Positions 44,483 to 54,127 of a stretch of 64,000 nt of DNA are shown here, one piece after another (positions within the stretch are counted from its first letter, which is position 1; each line of letters opens with the position of its first letter). Source of the DNA: Salibacter halophilus (lineage in GTDB: Bacteria; Bacteroidota; Bacteroidia; Flavobacteriales_G; Salibacteraceae); contig NZ_WACR01000001.1 in NCBI RefSeq assembly GCF_008806325.1, forward strand, positions 248,001 to 312,000, in the 5' to 3' direction. Below the pieces are notes generated by a model. The model worked only from the letters and a program-made list of their open reading frames with translations, was not told where the DNA came from and searched no databases. The translations under genes and the position numbers were made by a program.

Positions 44483-45972
44483 TTACGCAATCGGTTTGTT
44501 TTCCATTTAGATACTGACGGATTATCATTTTCAGCCGTAACAGTAGATTTACGTCTGTTTTCAATAGCCGCACGCGTCCCGAATATTGCCGCAACTTTTT
44601 CAATAGCCGGATCTGACTGTTGTTCAAACTCTTCAGGATTCCAGTGTTCTTTCACAAAGTGCGTATCGAAATTTCCCGAGCGGAAAGCTTCGTGTTGAAC
44701 TGCGTATTTGCAGAATTCCATTGTTGTAGTCACACCTGAAATACGGTATTCATCAATAGCCCTCACGAGACGATCAATCGCTTCATCGCGTGTCCTTGCG
44801 TGAACGCTCAGTTTACTGATCATTGGATCGTAATAAATAGGAATATCCATTCCTTCAACAAACCCATCATCAACTCTGATTCCCGGACCTTCAGGCGACC
44901 TGTAGGTCAACAGCTTACCAATATCGGGCAAGAAGTTATTCATTGGATCTTCAGCGTAAACGCGAGCTTCCAGAGCGTGACCGTGAATTGAAAGATCATC
45001 CTGCTCAAAGCTCACTTTTTCACCACGTGCAATGTTAATTTGTTCTCTAACGAGATCAACTCCTGTTATCAATTCAGTGACAGGATGCTCAACCTGCAAA
45101 CGCGTATTCATTTCGAGGAAATAGAAGTTGTCATTAGCATCGTAGAGGAACTCAACCGTTCCGGCACCTACATAATCACAAGACTTTGCCACATCGATTG
45201 CACACTGTCCCATCTCTTCTCTTTTCGCATCAGTGAGAACCGCAGATGGCGCTTCCTCAATTACTTTTTGGTGCCTGCGCTGAATACTACATTCACGCTC
45301 AAAAAGGTGACGGTAATTCCCGTGCTTATCAGCCAAAACCTGGATCTCAATGTGACGTGGGCCTTTTACATATCGCTCGATAAAGACAGAGCCATCACCA
45401 AAAGAACTTTCTGCTTCGCTGACAGCCATTTTCAATTGTGACTCAAATTCATTTTCTTCTTCAACGATACGCATTCCTTTCCCGCCACCTCCAGCAGAGG
45501 CTTTGATCAAAATAGGAAAACCGATTTCACCGGCAATCTTTTTCGCTTCATCGATGTCATCAACAGCCTCATCAGTTCCCGGTACGAGCGGAATATCGTA
45601 TTTCTTAACTGCAGCCTTGGCAGCGAGTTTTGATCCCATGATTTTCATTGCCTCAGCAGACGGACCAATAAAAGTGAGTCCGGCTTTTTCTACTGCATTG
45701 ACAAACTCAGGGTTTTCAGATAAAAACCCATAACCAGGATGAATTCCATCAACATTCAATTCTTTAGCGAGATCGATAATCTCATTTATCTTCAAGTAAG
45801 ATTCATTAGATGGTGGCGGACCAATGCATACAGATTGATCAGCAAATTGCACAAAAGGCGCATTGCGATCTGCCTCAGAAAAAATTGCCACCGTTTTAAT
45901 TCCCATTTCTCTGCAAGTACGCATTACACGCAATGCAATCTCTCCTCTATTTGCTACAAGTATCTTGTTCAT
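44479..45972 (-). CDS. accC: Biotin carboxylase subunit of an acyl-CoA carboxylase
   Basis: The 497-residue protein has the N-terminal pre-ATP-grasp domain (ILVANRGEIALRVMRTCREMGI), ATP-grasp glycine loop KASAGGGGKGMRIV, the MNTRLQVEHPVTE segment, and the C-terminal barrel. It carboxylates biotin carried on a BCCP. The C-terminal ~45 residues are a variable charged tail, longer than in E. coli AccC. Whether it serves acetyl-CoA or propionyl-CoA carboxylase cannot be decided, as no partner subunit is adjacent. Confidence 0.9.
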   Translation of the reverse strand: MNKILVANRGEIALRVMRTCREMGIKTVAIFSEADRNAPFVQFADQSVCIGPPPSNESYLKINEIIDLAKELNVDGIHPGYGFLSENPEFVNAVEKAGLTFIGPSAEAMKIMGSKLAAKAAVKKYDIPLVPGTDEAVDDIDEAKKIAGEIGFPILIKASAGGGGKGMRIVEEENEFESQLKMAVSEAESSFGDGSVFIERYVKGPRHIEIQVLADKHGNYRHLFERECSIQRRHQKVIEEAPSAVLTDAKREEMGQCAIDVAKSCDYVGAGTVEFLYDANDNFYFLEMNTRLQVEHPVTELITGVDLVREQINIARGEKVSFEQDDLSIHGHALEARVYAEDPMNNFLPDIGKLLTYRSPEGPGIRVDDGFVEGMDIPIYYDPMISKLSVHARTRDEAIDRLVRAIDEYRISGVTTTMEFCKYAVQHEAFRSGNFDTHFVKEHWNPEEFEQQSDPAIEKVAAIFGTRAAIENRRKSTVTAENDNPSVSKWKTNRLRK

Positions 45973-46212
45973 CTATTCAAGTTTATTTTCGATGATTCTA
46001 GTGGAATTCAATTATACATATTAATAGAGCGCTAAAATACGAGTTCGATATTCAATTTGAAAACGACAAATAAATTAAGTAAAGATTAAACCATAACAGT
46101 TCATAACATTAGCTTAACATAGGGTTCATGATTTTAAAACTATTGAATAATGATTGATAACAACTCTAACAATTATGTAACAATTTTGGAGTCATTCAAA
46201 AAGGCCTTTAAT

Positions 46213-46293
46213 TCGTTTTAGGGGTTAGATTGATTAATTTTCAGTGGTTTAGTTTGTTAGGTTAAGGGAGCTACTAAGCTCCCTTTCTTTTTT
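46213..46293 (+). ncRNA. Candidate small transcript ending in an orphan terminator
   Basis: The region between divergent accC and the CCA-adding gene contains no protein-coding frame. It includes TTTTAGGGGTTAG (~46217-46229), AGTGGTT and a perfect 9-base hairpin with T run (46264-46293) facing right, yet no gene on the plus strand precedes it. The block order resembles the sequence before the HtrA terminator. A short independent RNA or leader is possible. No matching promoter was located. Confidence 0.35.
46264..46293 (+). terminator. Strong orphan intrinsic terminator
   Basis: AAGGGAGCT, loop ACTA, AGCTCCCTT, then TCTTTTTT. There is no upstream gene on this strand within the window's intergenic region. 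Confidence 0.85.
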
Positions 46294-46372
46294 GGTCTAA
46301 ATTTCATCCAAAATAATTCAATTCCTCCACATTAACCCGAGTTTGGTTATCAAATACCACTGAATAAAATAG

Positions 46373-46380
46373 TACCTTTG
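46373..46380 (+). promoter_or_regulatory. CCA-adding enzyme gene -7 promoter element
   Basis: TACCTTTG, full match to TAnnTTTG, 38 bases before ATG 46419. A TTTGG at 46342 is too distant to be a good -33 box. Confidence 0.55.
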
Positions 46381-46418
46381 CCAGCCCATTTAGCGCGAGT
46401 AACCGATAACGAACATTC

Positions 46419-47861
46419 ATGGGCTCAATCAAAAAAAACTTTACGTCTCAACTCGAACTTTCTCTCTTTGGATATATTGCCAAAGCAGCTGAGGAAATAG
46501 ATCAGCCGGCTTATGTTATTGGTGGTTGGGTTCGTGACTTACTCCTCGAAAGACCTTCTAAAGATATCGATATCGTTACGGTAGGCAGCGGAATTGAACT
46601 AGCTAAAGCAGTAGCCAAACAAAGTAAACGATTCACTGAAGTTTCACAGTTTAAAAACTTTGGTACTGCTATGATCAAGTTTGATGAATATGAGGTTGAG
46701 TTTGTTGGAGCAAGAAGAGAGTCTTACAGCAGAAACTCGCGCAAACCTGTAGTTGAAAACGGCACTTTACAGGATGACCAAAACAGACGCGACTTTACAA
46801 TTAATGCTTTGAGCATTGGTCTCAATCGTGACGATTGGGGAAAAATCTACGATCCGTTTGACGGGTTAAAAGATCTAGAAAACAAAACGATCAGAACCCC
46901 GCTAGCTCCAGGTCAAACCTACTCTGACGACCCGTTGCGTATGATGCGAGCCATCAGATTCGCTTCTCAACTCAACTTTAAAATCGATACTGATTCTTAC
47001 GAAGCGATAGCCAAAAACAAGAACCGAATCAAGATCATCAGTAAAGAGCGAATTTCAACCGAACTCAACAAAATATTATTGAGCGACCAGCCATCTGTTG
47101 GGTTGGAACTTTTGTATAAAACAGGTCTGTTGGAAATCTTTTTCCCCGAGCTTGTCGCATTATCTGGAGTTGAAGAGATTGACGGGCAAACACACAAAGA
47201 AAACTTCTACCACACTTTAGAGGTTGTCGACAATATTTCTCGTGAAACTGATAATCTGTGGTTGCGCTACGCGGCCCTTTTACACGACATCGGAAAGCCG
47301 GTTACTAAACGCTTTGACAAAAACATCGGGTGGACATTTCACGGTCACGAATTTGTGGGATCAAAAATGGTTCCCAAGATTTTTAAGCGACTCAAGTTAC
47401 CGCTCGATGACAAGATGAAGTACGTTAAAAAACTCGTAGCCTTATCTTCAAGACCCATTGTTTTAGCGACTGAAAAAGCGACTGACTCTGGGGTAAGGCG
47501 CTTACTTTACGATGCCGGAAACGATGTGGAAGACCTGATGACACTCTGCGAAGCTGATGTTACCACGAAAAGTGAAAAGCGGAAAAAACGCTACCTCAAC
47601 AATTTTAAAGTGGTGCGCAAAAAACTCAAAGAAGTTGAAGAGAAGGATCATGTTCGCAATTTCCAGCCACCGGTTGACGGAAAAGAAATTATCAAACGAT
47701 ATAACTTGCAACCCGGTAAAGAGATCGGGAAGTTGAAAAATGCTGTGAAAGAGGCTATACTCGATGGTCAGATCCAAAATGATTACGACCAGGCAATCGA
47801 ATTCCTCGATCAGCAAGCTATGGAAATGGGGCTTTTAGCGGGCTCTGACCGAAAAAATTAA
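46419..47861 (+). CDS. CCA tRNA nucleotidyltransferase / poly(A) polymerase family with HD domain
   Basis: The 480-residue protein has the nucleotidyltransferase motif GGWVRDLLLERPSKDIDIV, the RRDFTINALSIG segment, tRNA-NucTransf domain 2, and an HD hydrolase domain (LRYAALLHDIGKPVTK). It should add CCA to tRNA 3' ends. The HD domain is common in the Bacteroidota version. The extreme C-terminus LLAGSDRKN is created by the 11-mer at 47841-47850; a second copy is at 47766. purB follows 31 bases downstream. Confidence 0.92.
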   Translation: MGSIKKNFTSQLELSLFGYIAKAAEEIDQPAYVIGGWVRDLLLERPSKDIDIVTVGSGIELAKAVAKQSKRFTEVSQFKNFGTAMIKFDEYEVEFVGARRESYSRNSRKPVVENGTLQDDQNRRDFTINALSIGLNRDDWGKIYDPFDGLKDLENKTIRTPLAPGQTYSDDPLRMMRAIRFASQLNFKIDTDSYEAIAKNKNRIKIISKERISTELNKILLSDQPSVGLELLYKTGLLEIFFPELVALSGVEEIDGQTHKENFYHTLEVVDNISRETDNLWLRYAALLHDIGKPVTKRFDKNIGWTFHGHEFVGSKMVPKIFKRLKLPLDDKMKYVKKLVALSSRPIVLATEKATDSGVRRLLYDAGNDVEDLMTLCEADVTTKSEKRKKRYLNNFKVVRKKLKEVEEKDHVRNFQPPVDGKEIIKRYNLQPGKEIGKLKNAVKEAILDGQIQNDYDQAIEFLDQQAMEMGLLAGSDRKN

Positions 47862-47892
47862 AACCGATATTTGAGCACTTAATTCATACAAT

Positions 47893-49254
47893 ATGGAAAT
47901 CAATCATTCACTCCTGGCAATTTCACCTATTGATGGACGCTACGCTGGTAAAACGAAACAACTAGCTGATTACTTCTCAGAATACGCGCTTTTCAAATAC
48001 CGTGTTTGGGTTGAAGTGGAGTATTTTATCGCGCTGTGCGAATTGCCTTTGCCGCAATTGAAGAACTTTCCAAAAGATCAATATGAAACGCTGAGAAATC
48101 TTTACAGGAATTTCAATCCGCAAGATGCTCAAAAGATTAAAGATCATGAGGCCATCACAAACCATGATGTAAAAGCTACTGAGTATTTCATCAAAGATGT
48201 TATGGAAAAAGAAGGTTTGGGTGATTATCTCGAATTTGTTCATTTTGGATTGACCTCACAGGACATCAACAACACCGCTGTCCCGATGAGCTTGATGCAC
48301 GCTTTACAGGAAGAAACGATTCCGCAATTTGAAGAACTCATCGAGCAAATTGACGAACTAGCATCTAAGTGGAAAAATATACCGATGTTAGCCCGCACTC
48401 ATGGTCAGCCCGCTTCACCAACAAACCTGGGCAAAGAATTACAGGTTTTCAGCGAAAGACTTACTATTCAGCTCAACCAACTTAAAAACATTCCTTTTTC
48501 GGCTAAATTTGGCGGAGCTACTGGAAACTTCAATGCTCATCAGGTTGCTTACCCACAAACTGATTGGGTGGCATTTGCTAATAAGTTTGTGAATGAATCA
48601 CTCGGTTTGAACAGAAGCCAAACAACAACTCAAATTGAACACTACGATAATTTAGCTGCTACTTTTGATGCATTGAAAAGGTTGAATAACATCGTTCTCG
48701 ATTTGGATAGAGATATATGGACTTACATCTCTATGGACTACTTTAAGCAAAAAATCAAAAAGGGTGAAGTAGGATCCAGCGCGATGCCACATAAAGTCAA
48801 CCCAATCGATTTTGAAAACAGTGAAGGAAACATAGGCATTGCAAACGCAATTTACGAACATTTAGCTGCAAAACTTCCTGTTTCACGTTTGCAACGAGAT
48901 CTTACCGATTCTACTGTTCTCCGCAATGTTGGAGTTCCGGTTGCTCACACAGCTATCGCACTAAAAGCCACAGCAAAAGGACTTAGCAAACTTGTGATCA
49001 ATGAAGAAAAAATCGCGGCAGACCTAGAGCAAAACTGGGCTGTTGTGGCGGAAGCGATTCAAACGATTCTCAGAAGAGAGCAATTCCCCAAGCCTTATGA
49101 GGCGCTCAAGGATCTGACCAGAAAAAACAGTGTCATTACGAGCGAGAGTATAAGGCAGTTCATTGAAACGCTTGATGTAAGTGATGATGTAAAGAAAGAG
49201 CTCAAAACGATAACACCTCAAAACTATACTGGAGTAAATCTGGTTAAAAAATAA
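47893..49254 (+). CDS. purB: Adenylosuccinate lyase
   Basis: The 453-residue protein belongs to the fumarase/aspartase superfamily with the signature SSAMPHKVNPIDFENSEGN and catalytic HGQPASPT segment; THMQ-like region ARTHGQ is present. It catalyses two steps of purine synthesis, including splitting adenylosuccinate to AMP, following PurA. It resembles the E. coli-type PurB in length and order. An 11-mer copy lies near the C-terminus (49110-49119). Confidence 0.96.
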   Translation: MEINHSLLAISPIDGRYAGKTKQLADYFSEYALFKYRVWVEVEYFIALCELPLPQLKNFPKDQYETLRNLYRNFNPQDAQKIKDHEAITNHDVKATEYFIKDVMEKEGLGDYLEFVHFGLTSQDINNTAVPMSLMHALQEETIPQFEELIEQIDELASKWKNIPMLARTHGQPASPTNLGKELQVFSERLTIQLNQLKNIPFSAKFGGATGNFNAHQVAYPQTDWVAFANKFVNESLGLNRSQTTTQIEHYDNLAATFDALKRLNNIVLDLDRDIWTYISMDYFKQKIKKGEVGSSAMPHKVNPIDFENSEGNIGIANAIYEHLAAKLPVSRLQRDLTDSTVLRNVGVPVAHTAIALKATAKGLSKLVINEEKIAADLEQNWAVVAEAIQTILRREQFPKPYEALKDLTRKNSVITSESIRQFIETLDVSDDVKKELKTITPQNYTGVNLVKK

Positions 49255-49425
49255 CAGATCGCACAGTTAGAGTTCAAATTAGACTTATTAAATAATTTGC
49301 AAGAAGCGCTTTTTGCCAAATATTATTTTAAATAGACGGTTGTTTTTAATTAAAAAAGCACCAGAAGTACAGATAATACAAACTCATACTTTAAATTAGG
49401 CCTCAAAACCACAATGAGCTAATCG

Positions 49426-52400
49426 ATGGTTAAGTTATTTAAAAGGGGAAAATATTTACTGACCATTGTAATTTCTTGTTTCGCCTTTATTTCTTCAGTT
49501 TTTGGTCAGAGCCAGGACTACTACATAGAATATTGGAACAGTCTCAACGGATTACCTCAAAATAGTGTGAACGACATCACACAGGACTCTGTAGGTAACA
49601 TTTGGATAGCCACCTACAACGGTATTGTCAAATTTGATGGTGTAAACTTCAAGACCTTTAACTCTAAAAGTTTTCCAAACCTAAGGTGCAACAGATTTGA
49701 GTCAATTGTTAAAGGAAACGGCAACGAAATCTATGCTTTTTCAAGTGTTGGTTGCCTGGTTCACATTATAAATGACGATTCTATAAAAACGAGCGAAATT
49801 GACGTCAACTCTGTCAACACGCATGCCATTAGCTTCACAAAAAATTACGGCCTCGTTTTCAATGAATTTGAAAAGTTGAGATCTTTTAATAACGGAGAGA
49901 AAAAAACACTTTTCAACCTCAAAGGAAACATCAGGATTCAAGGTGCTACAATTTCAAATGATAGTGAATTTTATTTAGCCACTGAAAAAGACTTGTTCTT
50001 GCTTGATGGACAAAAAGAAAAGGTCATCAAGAACAATGATGACTCACCTATCATAGCTCTAGATTTGGTATCAAGAAATGACACCATTTTTGCCAATACT
50101 ACTTTGAGTATTCTGTTTATTAAAGGTGATGAGGTTATTAAAGAAATCCCAAACAGCACAGATGCAAGCGTTTCAAATGAATTAATGCTTGATGGTGATT
50201 ACCTGTGGCAAACAACCTCAGAGGGCTTGAGGAGGATCAACATCAACACTGGGAAAATCCATGTCATCACAGAAAAAGACGGATTGAGCGATAATATCGT
50301 TCGGTCCATTCATAAGGATCAGGAAGGAAACCTTTGGGTTGGTTCAATCATCAACGGAATCAATAAACTTACTCCCACATTTTTTCAAACGTTCAACAAG
50401 AAAAATGGACTCACGGGTAAGATTGTAAACCCAGTTTTTTATGACCGGGAAACAGGTGATATTTATGTGGGAGGTAATTGCACAGGTTATGATGTTATTC
50501 ACCCAGATGGAACTGTTGAAAATACAAACTGTCAGCACGGAAACTATTTAGATCGGTTAGATCCCGGCCACCGTAATGATTGCATTTGGGCCATATTCAT
50601 TGATAGTAAGCGCAATAAGTGGTTTGGACTCGCTACTGAGGGAGCTATGAAAATCAATAATGACGGCTCTAAAGAGTTTTTTTATAAAAATTTAGAAGGA
50701 AGAATTGTAAAAGCTATTACAGAAATTGATAGCTCTGTGTATCTAGGTACTTCAAATGGAATACACAAGTATATCGAAGAAGACGGTTCTCTTGAGCAAA
50801 TTGCTCCTCACAACAATGCACTTGCACAATCAACTGTTACAACAATTCACCAGGATAAAAAAGGCAATCTACTTGTAAGCACGGCTAATAAAGGTTTCTT
50901 CATCATCAAAGAAAACAATAGCATTGAAAGGCTAACAACAAACAATGGTCTCCAGGTCAACCACACCAGAGATGTGTTCATCGATGAAAAAAACAATTAC
51001 TTCATTGGCACATACGGTGGTGGAATCGTTTTTCACAATGATTCTATCACTAAAACCATCTCGATAGATGATGGCCTTTTCAACGAAGTAGCTTCAACGA
51101 TTATTCTGCATAAAGGAAGGTTTTGGGTCACCTGCAATCAAGGACTCTACAGCATTGAAGAAAAAGAGATGTACGATTTCATCTTTGACAAAACAGATCG
51201 AATACACTGCTCCTATTTTGGTCATTCTGCCGGCCTTGAATCCATAGAGTTTAATGGTGGATTTCAACAAAGCGGGACTGTTGATGAAAATGGAAACTTG
51301 CTTTTACCAACTTTCAATGGATTAGTGAAATTCAACCCTGATGACATTCCCATTTTACCAATGCCAAATATCTTAATAGATGAGATAACTGTAGATGGTG
51401 AAAAAATCAAAAACTCAGGTAAACCGCTCAATTTAAGTAATGACTTTTTCAGGTTCCAGGTGCAACTATCTTCGCCCTCATTTTCTTTTCAAAAAAACAG
51501 GATAGTTGAGTATAAAGTTGAAGGTTATGATGACGTTTGGCTCCCAGTACCGGATGATTTCAAGCTGTCGTTCACATCATTCCCACCTGGTGATTATACG
51601 CTATTGGTCAGAACCAGACATTTGTTCTCTAATGACGCTGAACCCAATACGACACAACTATCCTTTTCTGTCCAGGCTCCATGGTGGCAACAAGCTGATT
51701 ACATTCTAATATTACTACTGGTAGTTGTGGGGCTTTCGGTTTTGATCGTGATTATACTCAGGAGATCAAACAAGCTGCGAGAACGCAATATGCAGCTCAA
51801 GATTAACCAACAAACTGAGGAACTTCAAACGAGTAGAGCCAATTTACAGGCTATTATTGAAAATACTGATCAACTTATTTGGTGTGTCGATAACGAATTC
51901 AACCTCCTTGTAGCAAACGAAAATTACCTAAAAGTTCACCACAAAAAATATGGTAAATCTCTTGAGCAGGGAGAAAGTATTTTCGAATACAGCGATGAAG
52001 AAATCCGGAGTTTTTGGATGCCGTATTTTGAACAGGCCCTAAAAGGAAAAGCTGTAAAAGCTGAAGTTGAATCAAAATCTACCAAGCGCTTTAGAATTAA
52101 TGAAGTTTCTTTTTACCCGATCATTAAAAATGATCAGGTTACTGGTATTGCAGGATTTACAAAGGATATTACAAAAAACAAATTGAGAGAGCGCGAATTG
52201 CGTGAAGCCAGAGATTTGGCTCAGGATGCAGCACAATCTAAAAGTGAATTCCTGGCTACAATGAGCCATGAAATTCGTACTCCAATGAATGCTGTCATTG
52301 GTATGACGAGTCTTTTGAGAGATACAGCTATAGATGAAGAACAGCAGGAATACATAGAAAACATTAGAATAAGCGGCCAAACTCTTTTAACCATAATCAA

Positions 52401-53712
52401 TGATATTCTAGACTACTCCAAAGCTGAAAGCGGAAATATGGAGCTCGAAGAACATCAGTTTAGAATTGACAAATGTGTGAGGGATGCAATTGGGCTTGTT
52501 CAAAATCATGCCAGGCAAAAGAATATAACGCTTGAATACCACATTGATAAAAATGTTCCGGCTTATGCAAATGGTGATGAAACAAAACTGAGGCAGGTGC
52601 TTCTCAACTTGCTCAGCAATGCTGTGAAATTCACTAGAGATGGCGAAGTCACTGTCAATGTTGATCTTGTTAGCGATAAAAACGGATTCGTTATTTTAAA
52701 TTACGCTGTAAAAGACACAGGAATTGGGATTGAGTCGGAAAAAATAGATCAGTTATTTCAGCCTTTTAAACAGGTGGATGCCAGTACAACAAGGAAGTTT
52801 GGAGGAACAGGACTTGGACTTGCAATAAGTAAGAAACTGGTTGAGTTGATGAATGGTAATATATGGGTTAATAGCATTTTAGGTGAAGGCTCTACATTTC
52901 AATTCAATATTGAACTCCAAAAAGTTGAAAAGGCTCAAATTGAAGAAAACCACTTTAGTCTTTTTTCAAAAATCTATGTACAGCTTGAAGATAAAGACGT
53001 TCAAGAAAAAATCTGCCAGGAACTTAGTTCACTACACCTTCACTTCGAGCAAGTTGACGATTTAAAAAACGCGATCAACCCGTCTCACGAATCACTTTTA
53101 ATCACTGATAGTGAAACGTATGCAAATGTATTTTTGGATCTGACCAATGACATATCTTACTTATTGCTCTACAAGGTTGATAGTACCAGAATAGCAGAAC
53201 AGCATCCCAAAAAGGCTATTTTCACCAATATTGAAGAAATTTCAAAAACCTCTCTCGATAAGGCATTTGGAACGATATTCAAGAAAGCCAAACCTGTTAA
53301 TAATGAATTTGGTGTACTGGCTGAAAAATACCCTCTGAGAATATTAGTTGCTGAAGATAACCTTGTCAACCAAAAACTCATCAATATGATTTTGGGTAAA
53401 CTCGGTTATGACTGTGATTTAGCGGCAAATGGTATTGAGGTTATTCAGGCACTCGACAGGATCAATTACGATCTCATTTACATGGATTGTCAAATGCCAG
53501 AGCTCGATGGTTATGAAACAACTTTAAAAATAAGAGAAGAGAACGATCACCAGCCGATTATCGTTGCTATGACTGCAAATGCAATGAAAGGTGATAAAGA
53601 AAAATGCCTTAGCGTAGGAATGGATGATTACCTTCCCAAACCGATTGACATGGAACTTGTTAAAGCCAATATCAATAAGTGGGGAAGCAGAATAATAAAC
53701 GGGGAAGAATGA
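49426..53712 (+). CDS. Hybrid sensor kinase with periplasmic propeller, YYY domain, PAS and receiver domain
   Basis: The 1428-residue protein has a signal peptide (to ~27, VFGQ), a two-component propeller built of repeats such as GLPQNSVNDITQDSVGNIWIAT (~30-640), a Y_Y_Y domain (~655-750) and a membrane helix near 760-782. Cytoplasmic parts are PAS (~810-930), HisKA with H948 (SHEIRTPMNAVIG), HATPase_c with the LRQVLLNLLSNAVKFT and GTGLGLAISKKL boxes, a degenerate receiver-like segment (~1180-1290), and a full receiver with phospho-acceptor D1354 (YMDCQMPELDGY). It lacks the C-terminal AraC domain common in PUL-associated hybrids, so it should signal by phosphotransfer. The target is unknown. 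It overlaps the lipoprotein downstream in ATGA. Confidence 0.92.
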   Translation: MVKLFKRGKYLLTIVISCFAFISSVFGQSQDYYIEYWNSLNGLPQNSVNDITQDSVGNIWIATYNGIVKFDGVNFKTFNSKSFPNLRCNRFESIVKGNGNEIYAFSSVGCLVHIINDDSIKTSEIDVNSVNTHAISFTKNYGLVFNEFEKLRSFNNGEKKTLFNLKGNIRIQGATISNDSEFYLATEKDLFLLDGQKEKVIKNNDDSPIIALDLVSRNDTIFANTTLSILFIKGDEVIKEIPNSTDASVSNELMLDGDYLWQTTSEGLRRININTGKIHVITEKDGLSDNIVRSIHKDQEGNLWVGSIINGINKLTPTFFQTFNKKNGLTGKIVNPVFYDRETGDIYVGGNCTGYDVIHPDGTVENTNCQHGNYLDRLDPGHRNDCIWAIFIDSKRNKWFGLATEGAMKINNDGSKEFFYKNLEGRIVKAITEIDSSVYLGTSNGIHKYIEEDGSLEQIAPHNNALAQSTVTTIHQDKKGNLLVSTANKGFFIIKENNSIERLTTNNGLQVNHTRDVFIDEKNNYFIGTYGGGIVFHNDSITKTISIDDGLFNEVASTIILHKGRFWVTCNQGLYSIEEKEMYDFIFDKTDRIHCSYFGHSAGLESIEFNGGFQQSGTVDENGNLLLPTFNGLVKFNPDDIPILPMPNILIDEITVDGEKIKNSGKPLNLSNDFFRFQVQLSSPSFSFQKNRIVEYKVEGYDDVWLPVPDDFKLSFTSFPPGDYTLLVRTRHLFSNDAEPNTTQLSFSVQAPWWQQADYILILLLVVVGLSVLIVIILRRSNKLRERNMQLKINQQTEELQTSRANLQAIIENTDQLIWCVDNEFNLLVANENYLKVHHKKYGKSLEQGESIFEYSDEEIRSFWMPYFEQALKGKAVKAEVESKSTKRFRINEVSFYPIIKNDQVTGIAGFTKDITKNKLRERELREARDLAQDAAQSKSEFLATMSHEIRTPMNAVIGMTSLLRDTAIDEEQQEYIENIRISGQTLLTIINDILDYSKAESGNMELEEHQFRIDKCVRDAIGLVQNHARQKNITLEYHIDKNVPAYANGDETKLRQVLLNLLSNAVKFTRDGEVTVNVDLVSDKNGFVILNYAVKDTGIGIESEKIDQLFQPFKQVDASTTRKFGGTGLGLAISKKLVELMNGNIWVNSILGEGSTFQFNIELQKVEKAQIEENHFSLFSKIYVQLEDKDVQEKICQELSSLHLHFEQVDDLKNAINPSHESLLITDSETYANVFLDLTNDISYLLLYKVDSTRIAEQHPKKAIFTNIEEISKTSLDKAFGTIFKKAKPVNNEFGVLAEKYPLRILVAEDNLVNQKLINMILGKLGYDCDLAANGIEVIQALDRINYDLIYMDCQMPELDGYETTLKIREENDHQPIIVAMTANAMKGDKEKCLSVGMDDYLPKPIDMELVKANINKWGSRIINGEE

Positions 53713-54092
53713 AAAACTTACTAATTGGAGTCTTAGCATTTTCATTAATTGGTTGTGCAGAAAGTGAAAATGTAAACTGTTCTAAGTTTAAAACCGGTGA
53801 ATTTACATTTAGCGAAAAGAGCAAGGTGAGAATCCTACGATCTGATTCTATTCAAAAAGAATACAGCCAAAATTCTGGCGAAGAATTCATCGATGAATAC
53901 TCCATCAACTGGATTGATAGCTGTACTTACAGCGCTAAACTCATCAAAACAAACCATCCTGAAGGTACATCGATGAGCATTGGCGACAGCATGGTTGTCA
54001 CTATCATGCGTTCAAAAGATAACAAGTACGAATGGCAGGGAATGGTAAACGGAGAAATGAAAAAGGGCATCATGATCAAGCTCGATGAGTAA
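53709..54092 (+). CDS. Small lipoprotein encoded with the hybrid kinase
   Basis: From ATG 53709 the protein is 127 residues, with a lipoprotein signal ending in the lipobox LIGC. The longer frame from 53679 lacks a signal and is rejected. The ATG overlaps the kinase stop (ATGA), so translation is coupled. The rest is polar with Asp/Lys-rich strands (SINWIDSCTYSAKLIKT) and the C-terminal KGIMIKL. A related family is often mislabelled DNA topoisomerase IV in databases. It might sense or modulate the propeller domain, but this is inferred from position alone. Confidence 0.78.
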   Translation: MKNLLIGVLAFSLIGCAESENVNCSKFKTGEFTFSEKSKVRILRSDSIQKEYSQNSGEEFIDEYSINWIDSCTYSAKLIKTNHPEGTSMSIGDSMVVTIMRSKDNKYEWQGMVNGEMKKGIMIKLDE

Positions 54093-54093
54093 T

Positions 54094-54103
54094 GGTCAGA
54101 TCC
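54094..54103 (+). repeat. Only intergenic copy of the iterated 11-mer
   Basis: TGGTCAGATCC lies immediately after the lipoprotein stop codon (overlapping the TAA by one base at its 5' T context) between two convergent genes. Confidence 0.8.
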
Positions 54104-54127
54104 ATAAACCCGCTATTTCAATTGACC

